Assembly: GCA_035771165.1 (NCBI GenBank)
Contig: JAWNZC010000002.1
Location: forward strand, 310,001-374,000
Length of the DNA stretch: 64,000 nt
Direction: 5' to 3'
Origin: Paragorgia papillata
Lineage: Eukaryota > Cnidaria > Anthozoa > Scleralcyonacea > Coralliidae
Shown here: in pieces, positions 24,658-39,031 of the stretch
Layout: each line of letters begins with the position of its first letter
Numbering within the stretch: position 1 is the first letter of the stretch
Notes under the pieces: generated by a model
The model's database searches: none
Told to the model about the DNA's origin: nothing
Seen by the model: the letters and a program-made list of their open reading frames with translations, nothing else
Translations under genes and position numbers: made by a program

Positions 24658-26708
24658 GCCGCTGCTGCTGCTGTTGTTGTTGTTGCTGCTGCTGTTGTTG
24701 TTGTTGCTTCTGCGGTTGTTGTTGCTGCTGTTGTTGCTGTTGCTGTTGTTGCTGCTGTTGTTGCTGCTGCTGTTGTTGCTGCTGTTGTCGTTGTCTGTGG
24801 AGTTGTAGATGCACAAAAGACGTCACAATGTGGCAACTGGTAAGAACATCAAACTTTACAAAATACTTCGTTTACTTACTATGTAATAACAAGGACTATT
24901 TCCCTTACCTTCAATTCTTCCATACGAGGATGAGGAGTCCAACAATCTTGTGATTCCTGATGCTCCTGAAATATTTTCTCATTCGGATAAACATTGTATT
25001 CCATAAACTCTCTCAAGTCCTCACGTAACTTCTTAACGCGATCTGGCAAAAAAGTTACCGAAATCGGCATTGATCCTAAAACAAAATTTTTTTAAACATA
25101 TTTGTAGTTACTCATGGATATTAATACAGACAATCTTGCAGGGCCTTTTTTAACATATAAGCTGTGGGGGCAAATGCCCCCCTTGTGCCCCCCCCCACGA
25201 ATCAATTTTTGCCCCCCCAGGAAAAGTCACTTTTTCTTAAATTTAATACAAACAAATAAGCAAGGAATAAAAAATAAACAAACGGAAAGTAAGTTTTAGC
25301 CCTTAATTAACAACTTAGATTTACTTAAATTATTATGTTGACCTAACATGAAGTGAAGAGAAATTATTTATAGATAAAATAGCAGACCACAAAAGTTAAA
25401 ATTTTCCATATTATATTTGAAAGTGAACAAGCTGATGAGTTCTGAAACAAAGCGAAACAGTCAGAAATGTGTTGTATTTTCACTAGTTTTTATGACATTT
25501 TATTACCTTCACTGTTCTTAAAAATCACCCCTCAGAATGCAGGAAATGGCATTTCCGAGACTCTAAATTTCAAAAATTTCCGGGCATGCCCCCGGACCCC
25601 CCTACAAGAGTTCCTTTTTGGGAACTCCCCCCCCCCCCCACGAGAAAATCCTTAAAAAAGGCCCTGTAATCTTTAAAGTGGTTCTCTGATGAAATATTGT
25701 TGGCAATGTTTTTGCATAATCCTAAAGATGTTATGGTAGTAATTGTGCAAAGTTTCATTTCAAAATTCGTTGAAGAAAAGGTTATACTTTACGTAAGAAG
25801 TTTGTGTTTTGAAGCGCCACCATTAAAGTGGCCGAGCTTGAGAAGAATGAGTCGAGGAAGCTCATGACGTCATACACTCAATAACAACAATGACCCTTTT
25901 GTTGACAACAACAATGATCTTTTGTTTTTGTTGAGTCTATGACGTCATAAGTTCTCCTCAACTCATTCTTCTCAAACACGGCCAATTTAATGGTGGCGCT
26001 CCAAAATACAAACTTCGCACGTAAAGTACAACTTTGTTTTTGAGAATTTCGAAATAAAACTTTGCACAATTACTAAGAACCATAATATCTTTAGAATTAT
26101 GCAGAAACATTACCAAAAATATTTTCATCAGAGAACCAAAGGACACGAGCCAGATTATCATTGTAATATAAAATTAGTTTTTCATAAACATATATAAATG
26201 TGTATCCTAACAGATGAAAGGGGCTGTTTTTGGTAATTTTTCCGTTACCTGACGAACAATGGGAAACACTTGTACTAAAATTTCTTTTAATTTTTGGAAA
26301 AGATGAATTGCTCTGTCCACCATTCGGCTGTGGATTCGTAAAAGACCAACCAGTTTTGGCCATGGATTCTGCCAGTAGTCCTACTTCTCGAGCATTACTT
26401 GAGCTTTGCTGTCCTGAAGGGAGATTGGTATTCGTTGAACTTCTTGTCATCCAGGATGTTGTGATGATGGTGGTGGTGGTGGTGGTGGTGGTGGTGATGG
26501 TAGTAGTGGCAGTGATGCTAATTTGGGTGGTGATGTTGGTGGTGGTGGTAGTGGTGATGATGGCGGTGGTGATGGTAGTAATGATAGTGATGGTAATGTG
26601 GGTGATGATGGCGGTGGTGATAGTGATGGTAATGTGGGTGGTGATGGTAGTAGTGGAAGTAATGCTAATTTGGGTGGTATGGTGGTGGTGTTGATGATAG
26701 TAGTGACG

Positions 26709-26770
<62 letters not shown>

Positions 26771-27407
26771 GGCGGTGGTGGTGGTAGTAATGCTATTGGT
26801 GGTGATAGTGCATTGGTAATGGAAAGTGATGTTATTGTTAGTGGTCATGATAATGGTGATAGTAGTGGTGATGGTGATCATCATGGTGATAAGACATTAA
26901 CCTTTTAAAGAACGCTTGTAAACGCCTTGTAAAATAGCAGCCACTCGGAAAAAGGAGAAAGCCATGTAGAGATTCCAATTGTCGATCAATGGTGTCCCCA
27001 TTCTATCACAATATTCCCGTATGTATGTCTCATATGATGGAATGCCAAGCGATTCGATATCAGCGTGCAAAAACCCTTTAAAAAACAAAAATATCACGTC
27101 GGAGCTGCTTATAATGCAAGGAGTTGTAGATGAATGTATACCTTTTAAAATTGGAAAATTTCCAGGTAGATAATATGGAAGGCAATTGTAAGCCAAGTCT
27201 GAGATAGGATCTCCTAAGGTTGATAATTCCCAATCAAGAACAGCTAACACTTTCGACTGGTTGGTGTCGAATACCAGGTTATCTATCCTAGAAAGGAATT
27301 GTACCAGAAAATGGAAAAGAAAAGATTAACAGAAAGATGGATATATAGACACAGACAGACCACACGGGCAAACAGACAATCAGAGACACACAAACACACA
27401 CAGAATC

Positions 27408-27472
<65 letters not shown>

Positions 27473-27491
27473 GGCAGGCAAGTAGACAGAC

Positions 27492-27532
<41 letters not shown>

Positions 27533-28601
27533 GGGACAGACAGACAGGGACAAACAGACAGGGACAAACAGACAGACAGTTTAAAAATAACTAGCTAACC
27601 TAAAATCTCCATGAACAACTGTTGTTTTATCAGATGTTGGGACATGTTGACGGAGCCACGATATCAAATTGTCCATTACTTTGATTTCGTGTGTCTTGCT
27701 TGCTTTATATTGCTTGGTCCATGTTTCGGTTTGCCTCTTAACGTAGTTGCCTGGTAGATAACATGTCGATTAATACTTAACGCTTGGCGTTTGCTGATGA
27801 GCAAGGCCAGCATTGTAAATTATGAAATGACAAAGCCGTGAAGATGCAACTAGGGACTTTAAGATGCTAGGACGACGATGGCGGTTAGAAAGCAAGAAGT
27901 TTTACAATTTAAAGAAGTTAGGGTTAACTGACTATTATATTTGATATTTGAAGTTAGTTTAATGACTTCCAAAACGCCTCAGTATTGCTAAAATGATTGT
28001 AGTGTCCGTATTGAAGTCAATCTCAAACAACAGTTCTAATTTTTTTGCCGTTGACGTCGTCCTGAAGACGTGAAAATGCTCTAAGCGGCGTTGTATAAAG
28101 AACGAGGACGGTGTTGAGATTACTCTGGGGACTGAAAATTATTCATTCTCTTTGTTTTGCAAAAAGAATTCTTTTGTTTAAAGGACGTCGACGTTGAGGT
28201 TGACGTCGTAGATCTTAACGTCCTTAACTGAGACCCGCTGCCTCGAAAGCCTACTGGTCGTAATTATTCTTATTCACATTTTGGTGAAAATTACCAGAAC
28301 GCGTCATTGAAACAACACGGTCAAACAACGAAAAAGATTCCTTTACCGTGTTTTCCAAAATCTTCTAGTCCGGCACATTTTATATCGACTTGATGGATTT
28401 GAGACAGAACTCTGTTCATTTCTTGGTAGATTTCCTACAAATATCGTCGAAAGTGACGTTTAGCTAACTAACATGCACAGATTCAATGGATTTGAACAAC
28501 CGAAAACAGTGACGATAATAAGGACGATGACAACAACAGATGTTTCGACGTCAACAACAACAACAACAACCACGACGACAACGGCAAAGACGACGACGAC
28601 G

Positions 28602-28636
<35 letters not shown>

Positions 28637-31600
28637 AGCAACAACGACAACGACAACGACAACGACCAATTGACGACGACCAACGACGATGACGATCCAC
28701 GACAATGACCGATAACACGACTGACAACGACGACGACTGGCGACAACGAAAAAGATTACAACAACAGCGTTTGTCACCAAAGCCTTTTTCACGTTATTGT
28801 ATAGAGTGCTTTTCGAAAATCCAGTCACCTTTCTGTTTTCACTGGTCAATCGAGGTAAAGAAGGATCCTTGAAAATTCTTCCACGTACGTACTCCATGAT
28901 ATAAAATGGAGTTCCAATCACACTAAAAGACAAAACTTTTGATAAATAAAGACTAAAAGTTTCCATTGTTTTTGCGTGCCTGTGCTACAGTTCTTTGTAA
29001 ATTTCGATTACCTCTCATCTTCACATAACACCAAGGGTTTAGGAACAGGAACACCGTTCTCATGCATTGCTTTCATCACCCTAAACGAAAAAACCTTAGT
29101 CCCTTATCTCTTTCATTTTACGCCATTGCAACCCATTTAATAAAATACAAAAATATCAACTATTAATATAAACCTGTATTCCCGCTCCACGGCATGAGCT
29201 GAAGGCAGTAATTTGCCAGGCTAAAAATAATTATGATTAATGTAGAATTAGCGTATATAGTATTTCACAATCAAGATTTCATTTTCTTACAATCAATCAA
29301 TCAATGTGTCGGCCTACCGGTTTTTTCCTAAGAACAAACTCAGCATCATCGCATTTAATGTAATAAGTTGGATTAGATTGGCCATGTTTAAACTGACGAA
29401 CTATTAAGTTACCTACAGCGTAAAACATGTCATCAATGATTTAAAATGTAATGTAATGCAACGCAACGTAACGTAATGCAATGTGTTGTAACGTAACGTA
29501 ACGTAACGCAACGCAACGCTATGTAATGTAACGTGATGTGATGTGATGTGATGTAATGTGATGTAATATAATCTATAATGTAATGTGTATTGTGTAATGT
29601 GTAATGTAATGTGTAATGTAATGTAATGTGTAATGTAATGTGTAATGTAATGTGTAATGTGTAATGTAATGTGTAATGTAATGTAATGTGTAATGTAATG
29701 TAATGCAATGTAATGTAATGTGTAATGTGTAATGTGTAATGTAATGTAATGTGCAATGTAATGTGCAATGTAATGTGTAATGTAATGTGTAATGTAATGT
29801 GTAATGTAATGTAAAGTAATGTAATGTAATGTGCAATGTAATGTATAATGTAATGTGTAATGTAATGTAATGTGTAATGTAATGTGTAATGTAATGTAAT
29901 GTGTAATGTAATGTGTAATGTAATGTAATTTAATATGTAATGTAATGTAATGCAATGCAATGTAATGTAATGTGATGTGATGTGATGCGATGTGTAATGT
30001 AATGTAATGTGATATGATGTGATGCGATGTGTAATGTAATGTGATGCAATGTAATGTGATGTACTGTGATATGATGTGATATGTGATGTGATATGATATG
30101 ATGTGATGTTAAATGTAATGTGATGTAATGTGATGTAAATGTGATGTAAATGTGATGTAAATGTGATGTAAATGTGATGTGGATGTGGATGTGGATGTGG
30201 ATGTGGATGTGGATGTGGATGTGGATGTGGATGTGGATGTGGATGTGGATGTGGATGTGGATGTGGATGTGGATGTGATGTGGATGTGAATGTGAATGTA
30301 ATGTAATGTAATCAAAGGCTATTTAGTACCATCAATTTTTAGATTTAATGTCGTTTTCAAATATTCTGCAAGTGAATCCATATCCAGTTGCAATTCTTTT
30401 TTAACTGCAATTGATCCAGGAACAAAACCTACAATAACGATCATTCACAATTCTCAGAAAAAAAAACCCAAAATAAATAATTGCTGTTAAACTGACAGTT
30501 GTAATTCTTAACATAAAGCAGAATCATACTGATAAAAATAAAAAAGCAAGGTTGTGTGGTGTCATAATAGAAAATGGTCAAATTGTGATATTTATTTTTT
30601 TACCTTGAACAGAGATGCCTAAAATGGATTCTAGTTCACTAATGGCTTGCTTTGAATTTTCAAACTAAAAGATTGAAATCATTGTGAAATGCTTTCAATA
30701 CACTGTACATGCACATGTATAATCTAGTGAAAGTGTCCTTCAGTAGCCTGTTGTATGTATATAAATAAAATCAGATGAGGCCAGCTACTGTAAAAACATG
30801 ACCTCATTTGATTTTATTTATATACATATAGCACATGTCTTTTTGTCTGTCTAACTGTGTCTATCTGTCTGTCTGTCTGTATGTATGTATGTATGTTTGT
30901 CTGTATGTTTGTTGACTGTCTATTGGTCTGTTTGTCTGTATGTTTGCCTGTCTGTCTGTTTGTATGTATGTTTGTTTGTTTGTTTGACTATCTGTATGTA
31001 TGTTTGTCTGTCTGTCTGTGTGTCTGTCTGTCTGTCTGTGAGTTTGTCTGTGTGTGTGTTTGTTTGTTTGTTTGTTTGTTTGTTTGTTTGTTTGTTTGTA
31101 TGTATGTTTGTTTGTCTGTTTGTTTGTATGCTTGTCTGTATATTTGTCTCTCTGTTCATCTGTCTGTATGTTTGTCTGTATGTTTGTTGTCTGTCTGTCT
31201 ATCTGTTTGTTTGTTTGTTTGTTTGTTTGTTTGTTTGTCTGTATGTTTATTGACTGTCTATCTGTCTGTATGTTTATGTGCTTGTTCTTCAGTGTGGGTC
31301 TGTCTGTATGCTTGGCTGTATGTTTGTTTGTCCATATGTTTGTCCAGGGCTCAAAATAATGGCTGGTTGCTGGTCAACAACTGGCCAAAATCATCAGATG
31401 ACCGGCCAAAATGTTGTCATTTTGGTAACAAAAATTTTGATGAACTGTCCATTTGACAGATGTAGTTCTGACTGTTATTTTGAGCATTGTTGTCTATATG
31501 TTTTTCTGTATATTTGTCTGTCTGTCTGTTTGTTTGTTTGTTTGTTTGTTTGTTTGTTTGTCTGTTCATTTTTGTCTGCATGTCTATCTGTACATTTGTT

Positions 31601-31694
31601 TGTATGTTTATCTGTCTATTTGTTTGTTTGTTTGTTTGTTTGTTTGTTTGTTTGTTTGTTTGTTTGTTTGTCTGTCTGTCTGTCTGTTTATTTA

Positions 31695-31731
<37 letters not shown>

Positions 31732-33169
31732 TTGTTTGTTTGTCTGTCTGTATCTCTCTGCAAGCCTACCTGCCCACCTGTCTATCTGCATATGTCTATT
31801 TGCCTCACAATCTCTTCCCCTCTTCCAATCCTACAGCTCTTCTTCCTTCTTTGCCTCTAAATAACTCAATCACAAAAAACCTTAATTGCTTGCAGTCCCA
31901 ATGACTTTGCTGCCTCCACATTTCCACGCATATCATCCACGAACACAGCTTCTTCAGCTTTTATTCCAAGATTATCCAGCATAAGTTTAAAAATCTCTTC
32001 TCCAGGCTTACGACAATTCACTCTTGCAGACTCAATAACCTGATCACAAAATAATATATGCAAAACAATGCTTTGAAGTGGATCTATATTTTAAGGAAAG
32101 CAAAGAACTTACAACATGCCACACGGCCTCATTCAGTCACAGGGCTAACAACTCACCGGAAGTATGAATATTAGTGGTAGTAAAAAGACTGCAAAAATGC
32201 AAGATTGTGACACCCAAAAAGGAGGGGGAAAAACGAGCCTAAACCTAGACTCAGCCTACCATATGTAGCCCAAGTAATTATACTAAACTTTACCTACCCC
32301 GTCAAAGAGTGACTGGTCAATTGGCAGAAAAGTATTTTCCTTATCCACAAACCAATTATTTGTCAATAAACCAACCAATATTCCTTTAGATCTGATGCAT
32401 TGAATTAAATCAATCATTTCTGGTAATGGTTCAGCACCGAGATTGTGAACATGTTCAAATAAGCAAGTCACTGCCCCAGGATCTAAAAGAGCAGCTGGAA
32501 ATTTTCCTTGAAATTCTGGTAATGTAAGTTGACCCATTTCTAATGCACTCCAGAGACCTAGCCAACAAAATAAATGAATAAATAAATAAATAGGAAATGA
32601 ATGAAGGAATAGGGGGATGAGAGGGTAAATGGGTGGGTGGGTGAGTAGGTGGGTGGATGTGTAATTGGTTGGATGGGTAGGTGGTTGAATGTGTGGTTGG
32701 TTGGTTGCATGGTTGGTTGGATAGATTCATAGGGGGTACTGGGTAAATAGGTGGATGGTTAGATGGGTGGATGGTGGTTAGAAGGGTAGGTAATGTGATG
32801 GGTGGGTGGTTAGATGGGTGGGTGGTTAGATGGGTGTATTTTGTTTATTTAAGTATTTAAGATAATTAATTAGTGTAATTATATTCTATTTTTACCCTCA
32901 TCACTACTGTACTTCTTAAACAGCATTTCCTGAACGACTCCCGCAGGAAGACCAAGTTCTCGCTCAGCTTTAGCAGTAGCCAGTAATGGTGAGGGTAAAA
33001 GTACACCACCCATATCGAAAATCACTGCTTTCACAGCAGGTCTGGAGGTCCCATATAAATGACCACGTATTAAAAACCACGACTGCTTTGTCCATTTTCC
33101 GTACAAAATACTCCTTCTGTACGACAACCTTCCACAAGAAGAGAACCCTGTTACCAAAGCAGAGTTCAT
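18848..33169 (-). CDS. ACAD10: ACAD10-like HAD / APH-kinase / acyl-CoA dehydrogenase fusion (complete, 27 exons)
   Basis: 1037 aa; human ACAD10 is similar in length. Exons (low-high): 32896-33169, 32298-32557, 31881-32039, 30604-30664, 30330-30428, 29318-29412, 29174-29220, 29012-29080, 28829-28922, 28347-28434, 27600-27750, 27142-27287, 26902-27075, 26249-26413, 24909-25075, 23963-24103, 23727-23798, 23479-23544, 22579-22669, 22392-22468, 22143-22224, 21963-22051, 21742-21825, 21188-21282, 20722-20770, 20126-20203, 18848-18988. All phases agree. HAD-like part: [34 protein letters not shown]-like kinase part: HGDFRIDN and [15 protein letters not shown] part: [31 protein letters not shown], with Asp where EGT-type dehydrogenases have Glu. 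The basic N-terminus may target mitochondria. Members act on unusual acyl-CoAs, and a kinase role for hydroxyacyl substrates has been proposed for ACAD10/11. Divergent from ACADS. Confidence 0.95.
19497..19612. mobile_element. Short foldback element, GGTCTGTACGGGAAAGTA arms
   Basis: Left arm GAGGTCTGTACGGGAAAGTA, right arm TACTTTCCCGTACAGACC, with GTACAGACCGAGC repeated inside. It lies in the last ACAD10 intron. Confidence 0.7.
19935..20045. repeat. Tandem duplication, ~53-bp unit
   Basis: Two nearly identical units containing TCAATATCGTA-GATCCCGACC then GCTCGGGAACCAATCAGGAT, each ending in GCACCGTTTT. It lies in the last ACAD10 intron, about 80 bp from the 20126-20203 exon. Confidence 0.85.
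20254..20690. repeat. (TTG)n-rich compound microsatellite in ACAD10 intron
   Basis: A pure TTG run (about 25 triplets), then imperfect TTG/GGT/GTT/GAT triplets, including an internally duplicated block around 20424-20530. On the ACAD10 transcript this reads as CAA/ACC-rich RNA. Long open frames here are by-products of the triplet period. Confidence 0.95.
20855..21144. mobile_element. Foldback element with ~70-bp arms in ACAD10 intron
   Basis: The left arm includes CCTACGCAGGCTTCGGGGGA and GCCAACAAACTCGAT; the right arm is its complement (ATCGAGTTTGTTGGC ... CCCGAAGCTTGCGTAGG). The loop holds a small hairpin CGCCCCAAGTTTGGGGCG. No ORF of interest. Confidence 0.8.
21285..21366 (+). mobile_element. 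tRNA-derived SINE, 3-prime part
   Basis: B-box-like CACGTTCAATTCCTGTC then the family tail GCTCAGAAACATTTTCGGAG ... TTGAGCTTGACGAACGTC. It is directly upstream of the ACAD10 exon ending at 21282 and abuts the foldback at 21368. Confidence 0.65.
21368..21650. mobile_element. Foldback element, TTATATCACTTGTGGGG arms
   Basis: Long inverted arms: left CTTATATCACTTGTGGGGTT ... AATAACTTATTTTGCCG-type, right CGGCAAAATAACTTATTAAC ... AACCCCACAAGTGATATAAG. The loop includes CCTTGGGGGCCTGGGACTCA. It sits in an ACAD10 intron. Confidence 0.8.
22280..22345. repeat. 10-bp tandem repeat TGTAACAAAA
   Basis: About six copies of AATGTAACAA in the ACAD10 intron between the 22143-22224 and 22392-22468 exons. 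Confidence 0.9.
23330..23460. repeat. Dispersed repeat with GGCATGCCCCCGGACCCC motif
   Basis: Contains AGGAAATGGCATTTC, a GGGGCAGCATGCCCCCGG palindrome-like block and a CT-rich end. A close relative is at 25530-25625 (AGGAAATGGCATTTCCGAGA then GGGCATGCCCCCGGACCCCC), and a reversed fragment is at 48330-48390. Probably a degraded mobile element of unknown class. Confidence 0.55.
24283..24795. repeat. (TTG/CTG)n compound triplet repeat in ACAD10 intron
   Basis: About 500 bp of GTT/GCT triplets, with a longer-period unit in the first half (TGCTGATGCTGTTGTTGCAG). ACAD10 RNA would read CAA/CAG here, and open frames encode pure Gln, Asn/Ser or Thr/Ala. Flanking sequence after 24795 (GTAGATGCACAAAAGACGTC) resembles the arm of the foldback at 34258. 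Confidence 0.95.
25530..25650. repeat. Dispersed GGCATGCCCCCGG repeat, second copy
   Basis: Same family as 23330-23460, ending in a C-rich run. A further C-rich piece is at 25165-25215 (GGGGGCAAATGCCCCCCTTG), suggesting a larger element spanning about 25140-25655 between two ACAD10 exons. Confidence 0.5.
25679..26140. mobile_element. Foldback element with ~200-bp arms and TGACGTCAT motifs
   Basis: Arms begin GTGGTTCTCTGATGAAATAT and end ATATTTTCATCAGAGAACCA, with matching inner blocks (TTGCATAAT, AATTGTGCAAAGTTT, CACCATTAAA-TGGCC). Two TGACGTCAT sequences lie in mirrored positions near the apex (about 25865 and 25940). No transposase. It is located in the ACAD10 intron 24909-26249. Confidence 0.85.
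26461..26885. repeat. (GGT/GAT)n and (TTG)n microsatellite block
   Basis: GGTGGTGAT-type triplets, a pure (TTG)n run at about 26705-26770, then more GTGGTAATG triplets. It fills nearly the whole intron between ACAD10 exons 26249-26413 and 26902-27075. Confidence 0.95.
27400..27590. repeat. (CAGA)n microsatellite
   Basis: About 45 CAGA/GACA tetramers with few interruptions (CAGGCAGG, CAGGGACA). It ends within about 20 bp of the ACAD10 exon 27600-27750 on its donor side. Confidence 0.95.
27850..28225. mobile_element. MITE-like element, AGGGACTTTAAGAT termini
   Basis: Left end CTAGGGACTTTAAGATGCTA then GGACGACGATGGCGG; right end CCGTCGT-type blocks and GTCGTAGATCTTAACGTCCT. Internal GACGTCG/CGACGTC words occur. 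A second copy is at 61300-61685 with ends CTAGGGACTTTAGGATTCAC and GTAGATCTTAAAGTCCCTA. The two copies interrupt introns of different genes. Confidence 0.7.
28553..28745. repeat. (AAC/GAC)n microsatellite
   Basis: CAA/ACG triplets on the plus strand, opposite in strand composition to most other ACAD10 intron repeats. The predicted ORFs are artefacts. Confidence 0.93.
29444..30310. repeat. Pentamer A[AC][CT]G[CT] array plus hexamer (TGTGGA)n
   Basis: TGTAA/TGCAA/TGTGATG units, then (GATGTAAAT)n, then about 17 copies of TGTGGA at 30176-30275. The block occupies nearly all of the 917-bp ACAD10 intron between exons 29318-29412 and 30330-30428, leaving about 30 and 20 bp of ordinary sequence at the ends. 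Confidence 0.95.
30836..31765. repeat. (TGTC/TGTT/TGTA)n tetramer array
   Basis: Two long tracts (30836-31345 and 31500-31765) of TSTK-type tetramers on either side of about 150 bp of non-repetitive DNA containing an AGGGCTCAAAATAATGGCTG segment. It lies in the ACAD10 intron 30665-31880. Frames read [12 protein letters not shown] cysteine/leucine/valine strings that are not genes. Confidence 0.95.
32576..32850. repeat. (AAAT)n and (GGGTGGATG)n low-complexity tract
   Basis: AAATAAATA followed by irregular GGTGGGTGGATGGTTAGATG units in ACAD10 intron 1, ending close to exon 1. Confidence 0.9.
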
Positions 33170-33424
33170 CTTAATCTAATTCCACTGTATACTTCACAAA
33201 ATTTAATTATTTTTTACACATTTTCCAGCCAAATAAAATGGCCATTTTGCACCTTCTGCAAAACCTCGTAAATTCGTGTGCGTGTGTCCCACTCGTGATC
33301 CTCGCGGTTCTCCCGCGTCCCGTAGTTTTCTCGCGTCCCCGTGGTTTTCTCGCATCCCCGTGGTTTTCTCGCGTGATGACCTTCATGGGGTCAAAGTCCA
33401 GACTCAACGTCTGTAAGTACCAAG
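33170..33424. promoter_or_regulatory. Short bidirectional promoter between ACAD10 and ACADS
   Basis: Only 255 bp separate the ACAD10 ATG (33169, minus) from the ACADS ATG (33425, plus), so both core promoters and 5-prime leaders must fit here. It is locally CpG-rich, unlike its surroundings. It contains about three 19-bp tandem units, each with GTGGTTTTCTCGCGTCCCC or a one-base variant (about 33321-33377), with a weaker fourth unit before them. No TATA box is evident. Shared control of two dehydrogenase genes is inferred from arrangement only. Confidence 0.7.
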
Positions 33425-38761
<5,337 letters not shown>

Positions 38762-39031
38762 GATTGACAATGTTGTTTCATAGAATATAAGTGAATCACA
38801 ACAGACAAGTTGAACCTGAATTAAAAAGACCTTTTAGTGGATCATCAGGAATGAAGAATTTATCCTTGGCCTTGTATTATAATTTATACATATTCTCAAG
38901 TATGTAATCAGTTATGATTTCATGTATAAGTACATTATTTATCTTTCAGAATTCATCTCTCAAACTTTTAAAGTTTTGTTAGTTCTATACTATAACTATC
39001 AGAATTATAATTTTATTTCTTGACAATTAGA
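38762..39031. other. Convergent 3-prime spacer, ACADS / TXNDC17
   Basis: The stop codons are 270 bp apart, so the 3-prime UTRs of ACADS and TXNDC17 are likely to meet or overlap. AT-rich; no other feature seen. Confidence 0.7.

Noticed and set aside
24419..24953. Long open frames of poly-Gln, Asn/Ser, Thr/Ala or Cys/Leu
   Set aside because: They are frames of a TTG/CTG triplet microsatellite inside an ACAD10 intron, with no flanking domain or splice logic.
29413..29960. Open frames of HYITLH-type repeats
   Set aside because: Product of the phase-kept pentamer repeat in an ACAD10 intron.
30857..31904. Open frames of VCLSVCLFV repeats
   Set aside because: Tetramer microsatellite frames, not cysteine-rich proteins.
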